A DNA stretch of 60,000 nt, taken from contig NC_081410.1 in assembly GCF_030272615.1 (NCBI RefSeq), forward strand, positions 139,108,849 through 139,168,848, given 5' to 3'. Source of the stretch: Cryptomeria japonica (taxonomy: Eukaryota; Streptophyta; Pinopsida; Cupressales; Cupressaceae). The notes below the pieces were generated by a model. It was not told where the DNA came from. It did no database searches and saw only the letters and a program-made list of their open reading frames with translations. Below, piece by piece: positions 55,764 to 60,000 of this stretch; positions within the stretch are counted from its first letter, which is position 1, and the number at the start of each line of letters is the position of its first letter. Made by a program: the position numbers and the translations under genes.

Positions 55764-56957
55764 TGTTGGCACTTTGGAGGAATTGAATATGTGTTGCATT
55801 GATGTTTGTCATTGATGTCAACAACAACTATTTTACTAGATGCCAGGTTTTGGTAGAGTTGTTAAACTTTGATGATGATCTAGAGATTTGTCTATGGTAT
55901 TCTCTGGTATGCTCCAGCTATAGGAATTGGCTTGGATTGGTTATTCATGTGTTCTTGATGCGTATCTCATTTAGTTGGTTCAAGATTTGATGATTTGGAA
56001 ACTATCATTTGTTTTTGTAAGCCTTTTGGTTATTGGTAAGGGTTTTACCGATAGAGCTTTGTTGAAGATCTTTTGATGAATCGGATAAGTGGTGTTGGTG
56101 CAGCTTCTAGAAGGTTATCATGTTTGTGTTGTAGTTGATCAGTGGTGTTTCATTTGGCTTATGGCAACCTATTTTAGGTCCGGTCTTATTTTGCTAGGTT
56201 ATGGACCAATTTATGTAATGTGTTGGTTGATGCTCTGATGCATTACTGGTTGGATTTATTGATTGGTTTATATTGTTTTGGTCTTAGGCTGACTTGGTTT
56301 ATCATTGGTTTGTTGATTTATTATATTATCTTCTTGGTGGTTGACCTAATTGTTTAGGTCCTGGGTTGGTATATATATGATGCAAGACCTCTTTGTAGAT
56401 CATGGTCAAAAAAGGGTTTTGGGATTATCTGCGTGCGAATAAAGTTGTAATAATATGTAGTAGTTTTGATCAATCATAGGTGATCAAATTGGGTTTGTGT
56501 AAGAGGTTTAAGACCTCTAGTATTGAGCTTAATTGGAACTATACTCAGGCATAGGAGATGCTATTTTTGTAGTTCATTCATCTTTTCAGATTCTAGTCTC
56601 GATTTCTTTTGTAGTCAGTGAGGCTTCTTTGTGATGAGCAGTGTGCTCTAGGCTATTGGCCTTCCTGCATGTACAGGCCCCTCTTATTGTAATCACATAC
56701 TTACTATAAAAGTATTAGCTAATTGTGGGTAGGCTTCCCACCTTGGTTTTTCCACATACAAATATCAGTGTTATGTGTTGTGGATGGATGGTAATTATTC
56801 TGTAATTTATGTTTGTGCTTAACTAATATATTCGCTATTCTGGTATTTGGTTTATGCATTCTGGTAGAAGGTTTTATGTGCTTAAAGTTTCATAATCTAT
56901 TGATGACTGATTCACCCCCCCCCCCCCCCTCTCAGTTGTCCACTGGTTATCCTTACA
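55764..56957 (+). repeat. Element G 5' LTR
   Basis: TGTTGGCACTTTGGAGGAAT to GGTTATCCTTACA, about 1.19 kb, with a long C run (CACCCCCCCCCC) near its end and the block CCCACCTTGGTTTTTCC near 56738. It is related to solo LTR F. Confidence 0.82.
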
Positions 56958-56975
56958 ATTGGTATTAGAGCCTGG
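56958..56975 (+). other. Element G primer-binding site
   Basis: ATTGGTATTAGAGCCTGG directly after the LTR, iMet type with one C-to-T change. Confidence 0.85.
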
Positions 56976-57013
56976 TCCTCTTTGCATAAGCTAAACTGCT
57001 TGAGGAAGATCTT

Positions 57014-57875
57014 ATGGCATCTAATAGTTCATCTGCAACTATTTTCCGAAGAGAAACCCTTAAGTTTGATTCAAAAAATTACAAAATATGGAAGAATTAG
57101 ATGGAGACTCATGTGAGATGTATTGGGAAAGAGATTTCGGAGATCACCGAGAAAGGCTATACCCCTTATAATCCAACATTTGACAATCTTCCTTCAACAG
57201 AATTGGATAACATTGAAAATGATTGTAGAGCTAGAGAAGCCCTCTTGAGTGCACTTTCTGATCAATAAACAATGGGATTAATACATAAATCATCTATAAA
57301 AGCTATATGGGATAAGTTGGTGGCTCTGAATGAAGGTGACCCTACTGTTAAAATTGTTAAACTTGATGGTTACCGGGGTAAGGTATGAGAACTTGAAGAT
57401 GGAGGAAGATGAAAGGATTACTGCTTTTATGGAAAGAGACAATGAAATTGCTATGGTAATTCCGTGCCATGGTGGATCTCTAAGTAAAGATTATATTGTT
57501 TCTAAAGTATTGATATCTATGTCACCGACTTACAAGATGAAGGCTACTGCAATTTATGGACCTGAGAACAATGTCTAAAACCTTTGTCAACAGGGATACT
57601 TTGGTTGGGAAGTTAGCTCCTTTTGAGCTTGAAGAATTTGGTCCTCAAGGAGATGCAAAGACTAAATATTCTTTTCATGCATCTACATCATCAACTGGCA
57701 AGAGTGATTGGAAAGCTTTACATGCCAAGGAACTAGAGGAACTAAAGAAAGAAGAAGAAGAGTTTGAGCAACTTGAAGCCCTATTTTCTAGAAGAGTACC
57801 TAAATGTCTGATAGGAAGTAAGTATGAAGGAAAATCACCTTTTAAATATTTTACATGTAATAAGATAGGTCATTT
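57014..57875 (+). pseudogene. Element G gag (interrupted)
   Basis: The start ATG at 57014 gives MASNSSSATIFRRETLKFDS. The copia gag domain shows NYKIWKN, IGKEISEITEKGY and LLSALSDQ. Two frame changes (about 57330-57400 and 57560) and several stops follow. A Lys/Glu-rich segment (HAKELEELKKEEEEFEQLEA) precedes a zinc knuckle with its first Cys changed (YFTCNKIGHF). The gene is cut here by H. Confidence 0.82.
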
Positions 57876-59278
57876 TGTTGGCATGATTGACATAACTGAT
57901 GCAGATGAAGAATGATGACTAAACTAGTAAAGGGCTATTTGTGATGACATTGTGATGAAGATATTGAGATTGCATGATTGGATGACTTTGATCAGTTATT
58001 TGTGTTGTCATTGATAGAAATTTATGTTTACTATGTTGTATTTTGTCATCTAAGTCTTTTTGGTCTATTGGAAATGCCTTACCGGTATTGAGGACAGTGA
58101 ACTGAGAATTAGGACCTTAATGAATAAACGAGGAGATGTTTTGATCTATTCCAAAGATCGGTGATGATTGAAGTGTTGTGGTTTGGAATATGAATTTTTA
58201 TCATTGTAATATGTATCTGACTAGAACCACATCATATTTTGGTTTCAAGAAGTCATGTTTATGATTTTTGTTATATTTTTGCTAGGGTTTAGGAAGGATT
58301 TAGGGATCGGTAAATAATTCTCTTAACTGGTAATGATTTTTGGTTTGGTGGTGATCTACATCAAGATGGAACTTCTTGGGAATGTGCAAAGTGCCTAGAA
58401 AAATGAGCTAAGGTTTTGAATTTGTATCAAATCTAGTTGTTGTGATGAGTTACGATCACTCAACGGTTGATATTGATTTGTAATTAATTGTAATGATCCA
58501 TATGATGATCTATAATGAGTTGTAAATATATGTGATGATCTATGTTGTAAGTCTTAGGGTTTTGTAACTGACTAAGTTGTAAAGGTTATTTAGGGTGGTA
58601 CAATTGTTGTTTTTTGTGTCAGTGGTCTTGAGATCTGCCAGAGTGTTGCATATTTGGAGTAGAAATTGGATCTGATCAAGCAAGCAGTTAAGTGCTATAC
58701 CTAGATCATTCACTGTTATTCTCTAACAATTGCAGCAACTAAAATCTCTTAACCGGGTAGGTCCTAACATGCCTTATATTGTAAATCCCTTAACTGGATA
58801 GCTCAACATCGGAGTGTTAAATACTCTTGCGAGGTTGATCCTAACATGGCTCATTATCTAAATCCCTTAACCAGGTGACTCCTAACAGGGTCTGCTCCTA
58901 AAAGGGCATCATTGTAAGCTTCTAATCAGGCTTGGCTCCTAATAGGGCATATTTTGAAAGAGTGCACAATATTTGTGGGTACCAATTCCCATTGTGGTTT
59001 GTCCCTATTTGGGTTTCCACGTGAAAAACATGGTGTTCATATGGTGAATGTTCTTATGTTTATTTTCAATTAATGCACTATAAATGACACTTCATGTGAA
59101 AACATGATAAATCAATTTAATAGTTGGTTATCAGTGATTACCGATACTGGTAAAGAGTTTATTACTAGTTTATGATTGATTTGGTAAAGATTTATAAGGT
59201 TGAGTTTTAAGTTTGAAATTGTTGTTAATACTAATTCACCCTCCCTCTCAGTATTAACTGGATCTTCTAATATTAGCA
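57876..59278 (+). repeat. Element H 5' LTR
   Basis: TGTTGGCATGATTGACATAA to CTAATATTAGCA, about 1.4 kb. It contains several CCTTAACCNGGT motifs at 58748-58875, as in E and I, and the block CCCATTGTGGTTTGTCCC at 58990. The right partner is outside the window, so the end is set by the primer-binding site. Confidence 0.78.
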
Positions 59279-59296
59279 ATTGGTATTAGAGCATTG
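59279..59296 (+). other. Element H primer-binding site
   Basis: ATTGGTATTAGAGCATTG directly follows the LTR, iMet type with one C-to-T change. Confidence 0.82.
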
Positions 59297-59348
59297 GTCC
59301 TCTGTGTGGAGAAAGATTAACAACTTGAGGGAAAGATCCTAAAGAAAG

Positions 59349-60000
59349 ATGATGAAGAAGGATGGTCCCAAGTTTACCAAGGATAACTACCGGATATGGA
59401 AAGACCGGATGAAGAAATACATTAAAGGATTGGGTGCTCAGTATTGGAATCACGTGGTAAACAAGTATGTTGCTCCTACTACTAGCCTCTAGACACCGGA
59501 TGAGCTTAAAGAGAAACAAGAAGACATTCAAGCCTTGGAAAAAATTCCAAGTACTTTATCTGATTCTGAGTATATAGATATTCATGGAGTAGAAACTACA
59601 TTTGAGGTATGGGATAAACTAGAATTGATTTATGGAGGAGATGAACATTTTCAAAGAGCTAAGGAAGAAATTTTAAGTGGCAAATTTGATGACATGAAAA
59701 TGGTTGATGGTGAGAACATTGCACAATATGGTCAAAGGATTAAAGAAGTTGTAGGTGGTATTAAGAGTTCCAAAGGTAAGATTAATGATGATGTTGTTGT
59801 TAGTAAAATGCTTAGAACTCTCCTATGACAATATGCTATTAGAGTTTCTACAATTCAAAAGCTGAGATCTATTTTTAAAGATAAAGTCACTCTTGACTCT
59901 CTCATTGGAAAGTTGATTGCATTTGAGTTAAACAAGTTTGATAATAGTGTTTCAAAACCATCTGAATCTTCTTTTAAAGCTTATGTTACTAGTACATCTA
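59349..60000 (+). pseudogene. Element H gag (5' part)
   Basis: The start ATG at 59349 gives MMKKDGPKFTKDNYRIWKDR, alignable with E. Further blocks are VWDKLELIYGGDEHFQRAKE, GKFDDMKMVDGENIAQYGQR and VSKMLRTLL. There is a TAG at 59490 and a TGA at 59826, after which the same frame stays open to the window edge (LIGKLIAFELNKFDNS). Confidence 0.88.

Larger units (their letters stand above)
55764..60000 (+). mobile_element. Element G: Ty1/copia element, 5' part
   Basis: 5' LTR, primer-binding site and most of gag, interrupted at 57876 by element H. The rest of G should lie beyond the window on the far side of H. Confidence 0.78.
57876..60000 (+). mobile_element. Element H: Ty1/copia element, 5' part, nested in G
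   Basis: 5' LTR 57876-59278, primer-binding site and the beginning of gag; it continues past the window. It is close to E in gag sequence and LTR design. Confidence 0.82.

Overview
This 60-kb window looks like plant nuclear DNA made almost entirely of decayed LTR retrotransposons. I see no host gene, rRNA, tRNA or CRISPR. The base composition is AT-rich. Primer-binding sites are mostly initiator-Met type (TGGTATCAGAGC). Element types are plant Ty1/copia, a plant chromovirus with chromodomain, and a Tat-like Ty3/gypsy element with an archaeal-type RNase H. Old insertions are piled into each other rather than removed. That pattern suits a large, slowly purged genome such as a gymnosperm's, but the species cannot be named from the sequence.

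Layout. At the left edge is the 3' end of a chromovirus (J, 1-1015) with a probable 3' LTR remnant, then a plus-strand Tat-like protease fragment (1887-2465) and about 1.1 kb of unrecognised AT-rich DNA. From 3589 to 55460 lies one insertion, element A. Its target-site duplication (TSD) CCTTT is still readable at 3584-3588 and 55461-55465. A is a plus-strand, polymerase-less LTR element of about 7 kb native length, expanded to 52 kb by later insertions. Its 5' LTR is cut into three pieces. The first gap holds B (3999-29124, minus strand, Tat-like). B contains chromovirus C (11808-26254, plus), and C contains D (14208-20897, plus). The second gap holds the complete minus-strand copia element I (29618-37231). 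The body of A is further interrupted by copia element E (40012-47368), solo LTR F (48574-49640) and the short TRIM-like element K (50821-54465), itself hit by solo LTR L (51421-52893). To the right are about 300 bp of old flank, then copia element G (from 55764), interrupted inside gag by copia element H (57876 to beyond the window).

The most notable point is that A and D are two diverged members of one pol-less family. Each has LTRs, an iMet primer-binding site, ORF1 (coiled coil plus a series of CCHC zinc knuckles) and ORF2 (about 1,100 codons, product unrecognised). D shows four knuckles and the fourth is degraded in A. Neither has protease, integrase, reverse transcriptase or RNase H. Their 3' polypurine tract and LTR start are almost base-identical to those of the autonomous copia elements E and I in the same window. 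This suggests, as an inference, that copia elements of that kind supplied the enzymes in trans.

All coding regions are pseudogenes at sequence level: stops arise mostly at former Gln, Arg or Trp codons, several catalytic acids are changed to Asn or Lys, and there are scattered frameshifts. Most element borders and several TSDs remain clear enough to date the insertions relative to one another (A before B, I, E, F and K; B before C; C before D; K before L; G before H).
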